Shown piece after piece: positions 7,726 to 15,715 of a DNA stretch of 52,482 bases (positions are counted from its first letter, which is position 1; the number at the start of each line of letters is the position of its first letter). The position numbers were made by a program, and so were the translations under genes. The stretch covers positions 1 to 52,482 of the forward strand of contig JBBRYK010000012.1 in NCBI GenBank assembly GCA_038237665.1. The letters run 5' to 3'. The notes under the pieces were generated by a model. It worked only from the letters and a program-made list of their open reading frames with translations, was not told the DNA's origin and did not search any database. The DNA is from JBBRYK01 sp038237665 (lineage in GTDB: Bacteria; Actinomycetota; Thermoleophilia; Gaiellales; Gaiellaceae).

Positions 7726-8664
7726 GTGGAGCGGTTCGTCCTGGGCTGCGGCAATTTCGGAGGGATCGGATCGGCGCCCGACTTCTTCGGGCAAGGCGAG
7801 AGCGAGGAGGAGGCGTTCGCGATCATGGACGCTGCCTGGGGACTCGGCCTCTACTGGTTCGACACCGCGGACGCTTACGGCGGGGGACGCTCCGAGGCGG
7901 CCATCGGCGCCTGGATCCGGTCGACCGGGAACCGGCCGCGGATCACGACGAAGACCTTCAACCCGATGGAGCGCGGCGCGGACTCCGGGCTCGGACGGGA
8001 GCGCGTGCTGCGGCAGCTCGAGACGAGCCTCGAGCGGCTGGGGGTCGACTCGATCGATCTCTACCTCGCGCACGACTTCGATCCGGCGACGCCGATCGCT
8101 GAGACGATTGGTGCGTTCGAGGAGCTGGTCGAGCGCGACCTGATCCGCTCGTACGGCGTCTCGAACTTCACCGCTCCCCAGCTCGAGGAGGCGCTGGCGG
8201 CGGGCGTGCCCTCGCTCCTCCAGAACTCGTACTCGCTCCTCGACCGCCGCGACGAGGAGGCAAGTAACACCGTGTTACTAGATCTCTGTGCCGAGCGAGG
8301 TGTCCGCTACCAGGCCTTCAGCCCGCTCGCCGGGGGCTGGCTGACCGGGAAGTACCGGCGCGGGGAGCCGCCGCCTCCCGGCTCGCGGATGACGCAGCGC
8401 CCGGAGCCGTACCGGCATCTGGAGGACGAACAGGTCTACGACGGGCTCGACGCCCTGAGGGCCGAGGCCGGGAGTCGGGCGGTCTCCCCTGCCGCTGTGG
8501 CGCTGGCCTGGATCGTCTCCGACCCGCGCATCGACTCGGTGGTCACCGGACCGCGCCGTCCCTCCCATCTCGAGCCCGTGCGCGAGGCTGCCGCCCTGAA
8601 CTTGACGGCGTCCGACCGCGAGCGCATAGGCTCGTTCTTCCCGCGATGGCTGTCCTCGTCCTGA
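7726..8664 (+). CDS. aldo/keto reductase
   Basis: 312 residues of the NAD(P)H-dependent aldo/keto reductase family, a TIM barrel reducing carbonyls. The catalytic tetrad is visible: D46 and Y51 in YWFDTADAYGGGRSE, K76 in ITTKTF, and H116 in DLYLAHDFD. The GTG start at 7726 begins MERFVLGCGNFGG. The 3' end overlaps the following ornithine cyclodeaminase-family gene by 19 bp, so the two are likely one operon. Oddity: codons from residue 180 (SNTVLL) spell a 17-bp palindrome that is repeated elsewhere in the window and that brings the rare codons TTA and CTA into this GC-rich gene. Confidence 0.88.
   Translation: MERFVLGCGNFGGIGSAPDFFGQGESEEEAFAIMDAAWGLGLYWFDTADAYGGGRSEAAIGAWIRSTGNRPRITTKTFNPMERGADSGLGRERVLRQLETSLERLGVDSIDLYLAHDFDPATPIAETIGAFEELVERDLIRSYGVSNFTAPQLEEALAAGVPSLLQNSYSLLDRRDEEASNTVLLDLCAERGVRYQAFSPLAGGWLTGKYRRGEPPPPGSRMTQRPEPYRHLEDEQVYDGLDALRAEAGSRAVSPAAVALAWIVSDPRIDSVVTGPRRPSHLEPVREAAALNLTASDRERIGSFFPRWLSSS
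8263..8279. repeat. palindrome copy 1 (AGTAACACCGTGTTACT), intragenic
   Basis: Perfect 8+1+8 inverted repeat inside the aldo/keto reductase gene. Same sequence, apart from the central base, as four other copies at 10570, 10657, 19814 and 20337. An odd-centred DNA palindrome of this length suits a homodimeric DNA-binding protein better than an RNA hairpin, since the loop would be a single base. Confidence 0.85.
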
Positions 8665-9617
8665 ACGAGCACGAGGTCGAGGAGCTCCTCGACATCGAAG
8701 GCTGTATCGAGGCGATGGACGCCGTGCTGCGGTCGCTTGCCCGCGGTGAGATGACGCTGCCGCTGCGCTCCATTCTGCGCCCGGCCGACGAGCCGAGCCT
8801 GCTCGGCCTGATGCCCACGCATCGGGGCGGCGATCACCCGCTTTACGCGCTGAAGACGGTCGCCGTCGTCCCCGACAACCCCAAACGCGGCCTCGATGCG
8901 CATCAGGGGACGGTCACGCTGTTCGACGGGGAGACGGGTCAGGTGGTGGCCGTGATGAACGCGTCTCCCCTCACCGCGATCCGGACAGCCGCCTGCTCTG
9001 CCGTCGCAACGCGTGTGTTGGGACGGGAGAACGCGCGCGAACTGGCGATCCTGGGCGCGGGAGTGCAGGCGAGAGCGCACATCCATGCGCTCGCAGCGGT
9101 CCGCCCGTTCGAGCGGATCCGGATCGCCAGCCGTTCGGCCGAGCATGCTCACGCACTCGCCTCGGAGTTTCCGGAGGCGGAGGCCGTCGGTTCGGCGACG
9201 GACGCCGTACGAGGCGCCGATGTCGTGGTGACGGCGACGAACTCGGCCGAGCCGGTGCTGCGCCGCGACTGGCTCAAGGCCGGCGCGCACATCAACGCCG
9301 TCGGTGCCTGCTTCCCCCACACGCGCGAGCTCGACGCCGAGACCGTCGCCGCGTCGCGGTTCTACGTCGACCGGAGGGAGTCGGCCGAGAACGAGGCCGG
9401 TGAGTACCTGCTTGCGGTGAAGGAGGGGGCGATCCCGGCCGATCACATCGTCGGCGAGCTGGGTGAGGTGCTGATCGGCACCGTGCCCGGGCGCGGCTCC
9501 GACGACGAGATCACCGTCTTCGAATCGCTCGGCATCGCGGTCGAGGACCTGGCGGCGGCCGAGTACGTCGTTCGGCGGGCCGAGGAGACGGGCCGCGGGA
9601 CGAGGGTCGAGTTCTGA
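8646..9617 (+). CDS. ornithine cyclodeaminase / mu-crystallin family protein
   Basis: 323 residues. The family includes ornithine cyclodeaminase, alanine dehydrogenase, ketimine reductases, EutC of ectoine use and iminosuccinate reductase. The Rossmann motif GAGVQA lies at residues 137-142, preceded by the substrate-side block ASPLTAIRTAACSAVATRVL; K70 in YALKTVAVVPDNPKRGL and the NAVGAC...RELD segment correspond to family active-site regions. The ATG at 8646 lies inside the end of the aldo/keto reductase gene, and the stop overlaps the start of the threonine dehydratase-like gene by four bases. This tight pairing suggests one pathway in which an imine or enamine made by one enzyme is used by the other. 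The substrate is not resolved. Confidence 0.85.
   Translation: MAVLVLNEHEVEELLDIEGCIEAMDAVLRSLARGEMTLPLRSILRPADEPSLLGLMPTHRGGDHPLYALKTVAVVPDNPKRGLDAHQGTVTLFDGETGQVVAVMNASPLTAIRTAACSAVATRVLGRENARELAILGAGVQARAHIHALAAVRPFERIRIASRSAEHAHALASEFPEAEAVGSATDAVRGADVVVTATNSAEPVLRRDWLKAGAHINAVGACFPHTRELDAETVAASRFYVDRRESAENEAGEYLLAVKEGAIPADHIVGELGEVLIGTVPGRGSDDEITVFESLGIAVEDLAAAEYVVRRAEETGRGTRVEF
9602..9606 (+). promoter_or_regulatory. ribosome binding site GAGGG for a CTG start
   Basis: GAGGG seven bases before CTG at 9614. It lies inside the end of the upstream gene. It supports initiation at CTG, because no ATG, GTG or TTG exists in frame before the conserved N-terminal residues of the next protein. 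Confidence 0.5.
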
Positions 9618-10552
9618 TCGGGCTGGAGCAGATCGAGCGCGCGCGAGAGACGATCGCCGGCGCCGCCATTCGGACGCCCCTCCTGCGGCTCCCCGACACG
9701 GACATCTACCTCAAGCTCGAGAACCTGCAGCCGATCGGCTCGTTCAAGATCCGCGGCGCGACGAACGCGATCCGGCAGGCCTCGGACGAGGCCGTGGCGC
9801 ATGGCGTCGTCACCGCGAGCGCCGGCAACATGGCCCAGGGCGTTGCCTGGGCGGCCCGCGAGCGGGGCGTCCCGGCCACGATCGTCGTTCCCGATCACAC
9901 CCCGCAGACGAAGCTGGACGCGATCGAGCGGCTCGGGGGCCGAGTCGTGAAGGTGCCGTTCGAGCGCTGGTGGCAGGCGATCGTCGAGTCCCGCTTCGGC
10001 GAGGCCGAAGGGCTCTTCGTCCATCCAGTGCAGGACGACCTGGTCATGGCCGGCAACGGCACGATCGGGCTCGAGCTCCACGAGGATCTGCCCGATGCAG
10101 ACGTCGTCCTCGTCCCTTACGGCGGCGGCGGCCTGGTCGTCGGGATCGCAAGTGCGTTGCGGGGGCTCGGCTCCCGCGCGCGAGTCTGCGTGGCCGAGCC
10201 GGAAACCGGCGCTCCGGTGGCCGCGTCGCTGGCAGCGGGTCAGGCGACCGACGTCGCCTACACGCCCTCGTTCGTCGACGGCTCGGGCAGTCCGAGCGTT
10301 CTGCCTCGGATGTGGGCGCTCGCGCGCGAGCTCGTCACGGAGTCTTATGTCGTCTCCCTCGACGAGGTCGCCGCGGCGATCCGACTGATGGCCGAGCGCC
10401 TGCGGGTGATCGCCGAAGGCGCAGGCGCCCTGGCCCTGGCCGCGGCCCTCTCAGGCCGGGTTGGCGGCGGCAAGATAGTCTGTGTTGTCTCGGGAGGCAA
10501 CATCGACCTGAGCCGCCTGGCCACGATCCTCAACGGCCAAACGCCTCGGTAG
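9614..10552 (+). CDS. threonine dehydratase / serine racemase-like PLP enzyme, CTG start
   Basis: 312 residues of fold-type II PLP enzymes (threonine/serine dehydratases, serine racemase, hydroxyaspartate dehydratase). The PLP lysine is K45 in IGSFKIRGATNA, the asparagine-rich loop is TASAGNMAQG, and the phosphate-binding loop is YGGGGLVVG. The first GTG in frame (9794) would remove the PLP lysine, so the real start must be upstream; the only reasonable candidate is CTG at 9614, sharing CTGA with the stop of the preceding gene and preceded by GAGGG. The pairing with an ornithine cyclodeaminase-family gene recalls eutB/eutC (ectoine catabolism) and bhcB/bhcD (beta-hydroxyaspartate cycle). Substrate is inferred only at that level. 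Confidence 0.85.
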   Translation: MIGLEQIERARETIAGAAIRTPLLRLPDTDIYLKLENLQPIGSFKIRGATNAIRQASDEAVAHGVVTASAGNMAQGVAWAARERGVPATIVVPDHTPQTKLDAIERLGGRVVKVPFERWWQAIVESRFGEAEGLFVHPVQDDLVMAGNGTIGLELHEDLPDADVVLVPYGGGGLVVGIASALRGLGSRARVCVAEPETGAPVAASLAAGQATDVAYTPSFVDGSGSPSVLPRMWALARELVTESYVVSLDEVAAAIRLMAERLRVIAEGAGALALAAALSGRVGGGKIVCVVSGGNIDLSRLATILNGQTPR

Positions 10553-10569
10553 CCGCGGACCCCAGACCA

Positions 10570-10586
10570 AGTAACACGGTGTTACT
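10570..10586. repeat. palindrome copy 2 (AGTAACACGGTGTTACT)
   Basis: Lies 17 bp after the stop of the dehydratase-like gene. The symmetry extends three bases further on both sides (CCA before, TGG after), making this the most complete copy, 23 bp around a central G. Confidence 0.9.
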
Positions 10587-10656
10587 TGGAACAGGGGTAA
10601 GCCGTTGGCTCGCGCTACGGCCCTCCGGAGCGAGCTTCGAGGCCTGGACCACACCT

Positions 10657-10673
10657 TGTAACACTGTGTTACT
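10657..10673. repeat. palindrome copy 3 (TGTAACACTGTGTTACT)
   Basis: 87 bp after copy 2, in the same 181-bp intergenic stretch. It differs from the consensus at the first base of the left arm only and keeps the TTGG extension on the right. The interval between copies 2 and 3 holds no gene that I can support. Confidence 0.88.
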
Positions 10674-10733
10674 TGGAGAAAACGGCACGAAGCTTTGCCA
10701 GACGCGTGACACTCCACCCGCCACACTCGAGGC

Positions 10734-11039
10734 GTGCTCCCCTCGGTTCGCTTCGCGCCCCGGGTCTCGCCTCGGCTCCTGAAGGCGCTCGTCCGCCTCG
10801 ACGACCGCACGCTCCCGATCGCCGAGATCTACCGGCGGCTCGCAACCGAGGCCGAGCGCCTGCGCTTGACGCGGCCCAGCTACCAGCGGATCCGCGTTCT
10901 TTTGCACCAGGCGCGGAGGATCCGCCGGCAGAAACCCTCGACGACCCAGGTCCTCGTCGACGTCTGCTTCCGCGCCCGCCCGCCGATCGCCGTCCTCGAC
11001 CACCTCTCGGGCGTCGGCGTCCCCCGGCTCCCGCCCTAG
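10734..11039 (+). CDS. hypothetical protein, helical, basic
   Basis: 101 residues from GTG at 10734, rich in arginine and predicted helical: PRLLKALVRLDDRTLPIAEIYRRLATEAERLRLTRPSYQRIRVLLHQARRIRR. The spacing of hydrophobic residues around IAEIYRRLATEAERL and RPSYQRIRVLL suggests a helix-turn-helix-like DNA-binding region, but I recognise no named family. It follows two copies of the window's palindrome by 60 bp and is convergent with the frameshifted exported-protein gene, ending 4 bp from it. Confidence 0.6.
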   Translation: MLPSVRFAPRVSPRLLKALVRLDDRTLPIAEIYRRLATEAERLRLTRPSYQRIRVLLHQARRIRRQKPSTTQVLVDVCFRARPPIAVLDHLSGVGVPRLPP

Positions 11040-11043
11040 CTGC

Positions 11044-11815
11044 TCAGAAACACCGGACGTTTCGGTTCCACGGGAAGAACAGTCCCGCCGGATTCTTCTT
11101 CCAGAGCCACACGTGCATGTCGTAGTGCGTCGGCATCGTGCCGTAGTGGCCGGCCATCGGGCCGAGGAACGACTCCCCGAGCACCGTCGGCGGCACCCCC
11201 TGATCTGCCTGCCGGAAGTACTCGATCGCCACCAATTCGAGCGTGCCGGAGGCCGACTTCTCGTAGAGAAGGAGCTCGGGCTTCTCGACGATGATCTCGG
11301 GCGTCGCCATGAGAGCGGCGTTCTCATAGTGGTACCCCAACCCCGAGCGTCGAGCCGATGCATCCGCCACCTCCGTCGACATAGCCGTCGGCCATGGCCG
11401 CGTTGACGTCGTGGTAGCGGTCCGTCGCCGCCCGCGCCTTGGCGATGTCCGGATGCTCCGGGGGAGGCGGCGGCGCCGAAATGGTCACGCTGAACGAGCT
11501 GACCTTGCTCCGGTTGCCCGCCAGATCGACCGCCTGGGCAAAGAGCTGGTGTGCGTTCACGGTCAGCGACTCCGTGTAGCGTGACTTGCACGGATGGAAC
11601 TTCGTGCCATCAAAGGCACAGCGGTAACGAAGCTTCGCCGCCGGCGTCGTGTCGTCGTGGGACGTGAACACGAATGTCGGACTGGTCGCGGCCGTCTTCG
11701 ACGGGCCCGCAATCCGCGGCGCGCTTGGCGGCTTCCGGTCCTTCGCGGCCCCTGCAATTGACGCGAGCACGAGCGCCGCCGCACCGAGGAAGCCGAGTGC
11801 CACCACCCGCCGCAT
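11044..11815 (-). pseudogene. exported Ig-like domain protein, split by a frameshift
   Basis: Two overlapping minus-strand frames make one protein. The 5' frame (11324-11815) has a signal peptide (MRRVVALGFLGAAALVLASIA), an Ig-like domain with the cysteine pair YRCAFDGTKFHPCKSRY, a proline linker and the start of a second domain (RYHDVNAAMADGYVDGGGGCIG). It then runs out of frame at VPL-stop. The other frame (11044-11382) continues that domain: GLGYHYENAAL, PELLLYEK, GHYGTMPTHYDMHVWLWKKNPAGLFFPWN. Removing one G from the GGGG run (plus-strand CCCC at 11341-11344) would join them. Either a real null mutation or a homopolymer sequencing error. The second domain is a secreted family of unknown function. 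Confidence 0.75.
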
Positions 11816-11875
11816 GACGGGACGAGCCTAAGGCCTCGCCGCATCTGCCGCAAGAGCCCGCGGTAGGATCGGCTC

Positions 11876-12322
11876 GTGGCAACCGCAGCCGAGCTCGAGG
11901 AAGGCGACCGCTTCCCGATCGAGAAGCTCGGGAGAGACCTGGACGGACCGGCCGTCGTCTACTTCTATCCCGCCGACTTCACGCGCGGCTGCGAGCTCGA
12001 GGCACGCACGTTCAACGGCCTCTACGACGAGTTTCGGGCGGCGGGGGTCGAGGTGATCGGCGTCAGCACGCAAGACCAGCAGAGCCACACGGACTGGAGC
12101 AACGAGTGCGGCCTGCGCTTCCCGCTCGTCGCAGACCCGGACGCCGATCTCACCGGCCGGCTCGGGCTCCTCAAGGATTACGGCGAGCACGGCGCATTTG
12201 CCCGGCGCGTCACCTTCCTCCTCGATCGGGACGGCGTCGTCCGGCGAATCTGGAGCGTCGAGGACATCCCCGCCCACCCGGGCGAGGTGCTCGAGGCCGC
12301 TCGCGAGCTCGCAAGCGCTTGA
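11876..12322 (+). CDS. peroxiredoxin, BCP/thiol peroxidase type
   Basis: 148 residues of thioredoxin-fold peroxiredoxin, reducing H2O2 and organic hydroperoxides in the cytoplasm. The peroxidatic cysteine is C39 in YFYPADFTRGCELEARTF, with the conserved TxxC arrangement. The resolving cysteine of classic BCP, five residues later, is missing; the only other cysteine is in SNECGLRFPL, so it is either 1-Cys or uses an atypical resolving residue. GTG start at 11876. The stop overlaps the TTG start of the SnoaL-like gene (TTGA), so the two are translationally coupled. Confidence 0.88.
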   Translation: MATAAELEEGDRFPIEKLGRDLDGPAVVYFYPADFTRGCELEARTFNGLYDEFRAAGVEVIGVSTQDQQSHTDWSNECGLRFPLVADPDADLTGRLGLLKDYGEHGAFARRVTFLLDRDGVVRRIWSVEDIPAHPGEVLEAARELASA

Positions 12323-12723
12323 GCGACGAAAACCACGACAACCTGGAGGCGGTCCGCAGCTCGTACGAGGCATTCGACCGCGGCGATCTCGACGGAGCGC
12401 TCGCGATGATGGATGACGCGATCGAGTGGCATCAGGCCCAGGGCCTTCCCCACGGCGGGGTCTACCATGGGCTTCCGGCCGTCCGAGCCGCCGTCTTCGA
12501 TCCCCTCGACGACGAGTGGTGGGACGACTTTCGCGCCGTGCCGAGCGACGTTCTGGGCGGTGGGGATCACATCGTCGTCCTCGGCCGCTACACGGCTCGG
12601 GCCAAGCGGACGGGGACCGCCCTCGACGTCCCGTTCGCCCATGTCTGGCGCTTCCGGGACGGCCGGGCAGTCCGGTTTCACCAGTTCACGGACACCCGCG
12701 GCTGGGTCGAGGCGCTGAGCTGA
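12319..12723 (+). CDS. SnoaL-like / NTF2-like family protein
   Basis: 134 residues of the cone-shaped alpha+beta barrel family that includes SnoaL cyclases and ketosteroid isomerase. Visible features are the N-terminal helix NLEAVRSSYEAFDRGDLDGALAMM, then DDAIEWHQAQGLPHGGVYHG, and the C-terminal strand AHVWRFRDGRAVRFHQFTDTRGW. Catalytic activity cannot be assigned from sequence; many members are small-molecule-binding or unknown. The TTG start at 12319 is chosen because it overlaps the peroxiredoxin stop and begins directly before the first conserved helix. Confidence 0.78.
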   Translation: MSDENHDNLEAVRSSYEAFDRGDLDGALAMMDDAIEWHQAQGLPHGGVYHGLPAVRAAVFDPLDDEWWDDFRAVPSDVLGGGDHIVVLGRYTARAKRTGTALDVPFAHVWRFRDGRAVRFHQFTDTRGWVEALS

Positions 12724-12785
12724 GGCGCCCAACCGCGGTTGACACCCCGGCCCGCAGGCACGGACAATCGCTCGGGGAGCACAAG

Positions 12786-13529
12786 ATGAAGGGCTATGTC
12801 GTCTCACAGACGGCGGTGAGGGCTCAGGCGGAGCCCGGTGACACCGCCGAAACCCGTGTCGCCATCGACGCGTCCTGCGGCTGCGAGCGGCTCGAGCAGC
12901 GCGTGATTCGCTTCGCCCCGGGGCGGTCGGCCGAGCGCGTCCTCAACGGGCGGCAGGAGGTTCTCTACGTCGCGTCGGGCGCCGGGACGATCGACGTCAA
13001 CGGTGAGCGGCACGAGCTGGAGCCCCAATCCGGTGTCTACCTCGCGGCCGGTGACCGCTACTCCGTCGAAAACCCGGGCCCGGACGACCTCGCGATCGTC
13101 TCGGTCACGGCACCCGAGGAGCACGACCCACCCGCCGACCGGCAGGTCGTCGTCCGCTACGCCGACCGCCAGCCGCTGCCGGCAAGTCCAAACCGGGAGT
13201 TCCGGTACCTCGTAAACCAGGACCTGGGGTGCCGCGACGTCACCCAGTTCGTCGGGCTCATTCCGCCGGGCCGGGCCGGGATGCACAGCCATACCTACGA
13301 CGAGGTGGTCTACGTCCTCGAGGGTGAGGGCTTCCTGCACATGAGAGAATCGACTACCCCGATCGCGGCAGGCTCGTGCATCCACCTGCCGCCGCTCGAG
13401 GAGCATTGCCTGGAGAACGTCGGCTCGACAGCGATGCGCGTGCTCGGAGTCTTCCATCCTTCGGGAGATCCCACTTCCCGCGCGAACCAGGAGGGTCAAA
13501 CCGAGGACAACCAAGGAGGAAGTAGATGA
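12786..13529 (+). CDS. bicupin protein, ureidoglycine aminohydrolase-like
   Basis: 247 residues with two cupin domains. The second domain keeps the metal-binding pattern MHSHTYDEVVYVLEGEGFLHM (H-x-H...E) and a later HCLEN histidine. The first (NGRQEVLYVASGAGTIDVNGE) lacks the histidines and is probably structural. The two-cupin arrangement resembles (S)-ureidoglycine aminohydrolase and related enzymes, but the substrate is open. The stop is coupled to the ABC binding-protein gene by an ATGA overlap, so it likely acts on, or produces, the compound transported by the downstream system. Confidence 0.75.
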   Translation: MKGYVVSQTAVRAQAEPGDTAETRVAIDASCGCERLEQRVIRFAPGRSAERVLNGRQEVLYVASGAGTIDVNGERHELEPQSGVYLAAGDRYSVENPGPDDLAIVSVTAPEEHDPPADRQVVVRYADRQPLPASPNREFRYLVNQDLGCRDVTQFVGLIPPGRAGMHSHTYDEVVYVLEGEGFLHMRESTTPIAAGSCIHLPPLEEHCLENVGSTAMRVLGVFHPSGDPTSRANQEGQTEDNQGGSR

Positions 13530-14680
13530 GGAGAAGAGGGATCACGATCGCGACGGTGCTGGCGGTGGTCGCCGCTGCAGTCGCGGCCTCGCTGGTCGGA
13601 CGGGCGGCGCCTTCGGCGTCGGCCGCACCGTCGGCGTCGGCGTGCATGAAGGTCAAGCTCGGCGTACTCGCGCCGCTGACAGGCCCCGCCGCGTTCCTCG
13701 GGCAGGAGCAGCTCAGCTGGGTCCAGTACGCGATTTCGAGCTTCAACAAGAAGTACAAGACGTCCTTCGGCGTCAAGCAAGGCGACTCGCAGCTGTCGGC
13801 CTCGCTCGCACGCACTGTGGGACGCCAGTTCGTCGCCGACAAGAGCATCTTCGGCGTTGTCGGCGGATCGACCAGCCAGTCGGTGATCTCGACCGGCGAC
13901 CTGTTCAAGGCGGCAAAGCTCGTCTCGGTCTCCGGCTCGGCGACACGTGTCGACCTGACGAGCGGTAAGAACTCGACGTTCTTCCGAGTCGTGCCGAACG
14001 ACAGCGTCCAGGCGCCGAACATCGCCAACTTCGTCAGCGGAAAGCTGAAGGCGAAGCGGGTCCTGGTCGTCGATTCGCAGGACGACTACTCGACCGCGCT
14101 CGCACCAGCGGTCGGCGCCGCTCTGAAGGCGAAAGGCGTCAAGGTCGACACCGGCTCGGTGGCGGCAGACGCGACCGACTTCTCGAACCTGATCACGACG
14201 AGTGTCGCCGGCGACACCGACGTCGTCGTCTTCGCAACCCAGACGGCCTCGGCCGCGAATGCCCTCTCCCAGCAGCTGATCGAGCAGGGGAAGAAGGCGC
14301 TCGTCCTGGGAACGGACGGCGCGTACTCGCCGAGCCAGTACAAGCCGAAGCACGGCTACGTCTCGTCGTTCGCAAACGACCTGAACTTCCTGCCGTCGGC
14401 GAAGTCGATCGTCGCCGGCTACAAGACGTTCTCGAAAGGCAAGACGTTCGGCACCTTCGGGCCTCCGAGCTACATGGCGGCCTGGGTGATCATGAATGCG
14501 GCCAACAACGCCTGCAAGGACGGCCACGCAACGCGTGGAGAGGTGGTCACACAGGTGAAGAAGACGAACGTGCCCTCGATCCTCGGGGGCAACCTCAAGT
14601 TCACCGCCCACGGCGACGTCGCGGGCGCGAAGTTCTACATCTTCGAGATCACCAACGGGTCGTACAAGAACGTCGCGTAG
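13526..14680 (+). CDS. ABC transporter substrate-binding protein, branched-chain amino acid type
   Basis: 384 residues with a signal peptide (basic MRRRG, then TIATVLAVVAAAVAASLVG, cleavage around PSASA) and a type-I periplasmic-binding fold: KVKLGVLAPLTGPAAFLGQE, GVVGGSTSQSVISTGDLFKAA, FFRVVPNDSVQAPNIANFV, DTDVVVFATQTASAANALSQQ. This is the LivJ-like (Peripla_BP_6) family, which binds amino acids, amides, urea and other small polar compounds. First gene of the transporter; the bicupin gene upstream is coupled to it. A 15-bp hairpin after the stop separates it from the permease genes. Confidence 0.9.
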   Translation: MRRRGITIATVLAVVAAAVAASLVGRAAPSASAAPSASACMKVKLGVLAPLTGPAAFLGQEQLSWVQYAISSFNKKYKTSFGVKQGDSQLSASLARTVGRQFVADKSIFGVVGGSTSQSVISTGDLFKAAKLVSVSGSATRVDLTSGKNSTFFRVVPNDSVQAPNIANFVSGKLKAKRVLVVDSQDDYSTALAPAVGAALKAKGVKVDTGSVAADATDFSNLITTSVAGDTDVVVFATQTASAANALSQQLIEQGKKALVLGTDGAYSPSQYKPKHGYVSSFANDLNFLPSAKSIVAGYKTFSKGKTFGTFGPPSYMAAWVIMNAANNACKDGHATRGEVVTQVKKTNVPSILGGNLKFTAHGDVAGAKFYIFEITNGSYKNVA

Positions 14681-14698
14681 GACCTAGGACGAACGCCG

Positions 14699-14735
14699 CG
14701 AACGGCCCGCCGCCTCTTGAGCGGCGGGCCGTTCG
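14699..14735 (+). terminator. strong intercistronic hairpin after binding-protein gene
   Basis: Perfect 15-bp stem (arms 14699-14713 and 14721-14735) with loop CTCTTGA and no T-run after it. It lies between the abundant binding-protein gene and the permease genes. A partial terminator or a 3' stabilising structure there commonly raises binding-protein expression over the membrane subunits; that role is inferred. Confidence 0.65.
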
Positions 14736-14755
14736 TCCAGTAGAAACGGCATCGC

Positions 14756-15715
14756 TTGGACTTCATCGCCGTCTTCGACAACCTCAACTGGGACTCGTTC
14801 GTCCAGCTGACCGTCAACGGGCTGACGCTCGGCAGCGCATATGCGCTGATCGCGCTCGGCTACTCGCTCGTCTACGGGATCCTGAAGCTGCTGAACTTCG
14901 CGCACGGCGACGTCTTCATGGTCGGCGCGTTCATCGGTTGGGGCGTGATCGGCGTGCTCGGCGGATCCGCCAATCCGATCGTGCCCGTCTGGCTCGCGAT
15001 CTCATTCATGATCATCGCCGCGGCCCTCGGGTGCGCGCTGCTCGGAGTCGTGATCGAGCGGTTCGCCTACCGGCCGCTCCGAAACGCCCCCAGAATCGCG
15101 CCGCTGATCTCGGCACTCGGGGTTTCGTTCTTCCTCCAGAACTCGGTCCTGCTCCTGTTCAGCGCGGACTTCAAGACCTACAACACCTTTGACTTCTCGG
15201 GCGGCACGCTCTTCTTGAGCGGCATCAACTGGGGCCCGCTCCACATCTCGCTGCTCCGCATCATCGTGATCGGCTCGGCCTTCGCGATGATGGGCCTCCT
15301 CGCCCTGCTCGTCTACCGCACACGGCTCGGCAAGGCGATGCGCGCGACCTCGTTCGACCGTGAGGCGGCCGCGATGATGGGCATCGACGTCGACCGCGTG
15401 ATCGTCTGGACCTTCTTCATCGGCTCTGCGCTTGCCGGCGTCGCGGGCGTCCTCGTCGGGCTGATCTTCAGCCAGATCAATCACTTCATGGGCTTCAACT
15501 ACGGCCTCAAGGGCTTCACGGCCGCCGTCGTCGGCGGAATCGGCAACGTCCCGGGCGCAATGCTGGGCGGACTGCTGATCGGCCTCGCGGAGTCCTACTC
15601 GTTCGGCTACATCTCCGACGTCTGGCAGAACCTGATCGTTTTCTCGATCCTCGTGGCGTTCATGCTCGGACGGCCAAGCGGCATCCTCGGCCGGGCGGAC
15701 ATCAAGAAGGTATGA
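14756..15715 (+). CDS. livH: branched-chain amino acid-type ABC permease LivH
   Basis: 319 residues, hydrophobic throughout, with about eight transmembrane helices. The signature N-terminal segment is LTLGSAYALIALGYSLVYGILKLLNFAHGDVFM, and the EAA-like cytoplasmic loop is TRLGKAMRATSFDREAAAMMGIDVDRVI. The TTG start at 14756 gives a typical family N-terminus. It would pair with the LivM-type subunit encoded next, whose start overlaps this stop (ATGA). Specificity is set by the binding protein and cannot be read from here. Confidence 0.9.
   Translation: MDFIAVFDNLNWDSFVQLTVNGLTLGSAYALIALGYSLVYGILKLLNFAHGDVFMVGAFIGWGVIGVLGGSANPIVPVWLAISFMIIAAALGCALLGVVIERFAYRPLRNAPRIAPLISALGVSFFLQNSVLLLFSADFKTYNTFDFSGGTLFLSGINWGPLHISLLRIIVIGSAFAMMGLLALLVYRTRLGKAMRATSFDREAAAMMGIDVDRVIVWTFFIGSALAGVAGVLVGLIFSQINHFMGFNYGLKGFTAAVVGGIGNVPGAMLGGLLIGLAESYSFGYISDVWQNLIVFSILVAFMLGRPSGILGRADIKKV

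Noticed and set aside
8263..8279. Palindrome as a transcription terminator
   Set aside because: A one-base loop cannot form a stable RNA hairpin, no T-run follows, and one copy is inside a coding gene.
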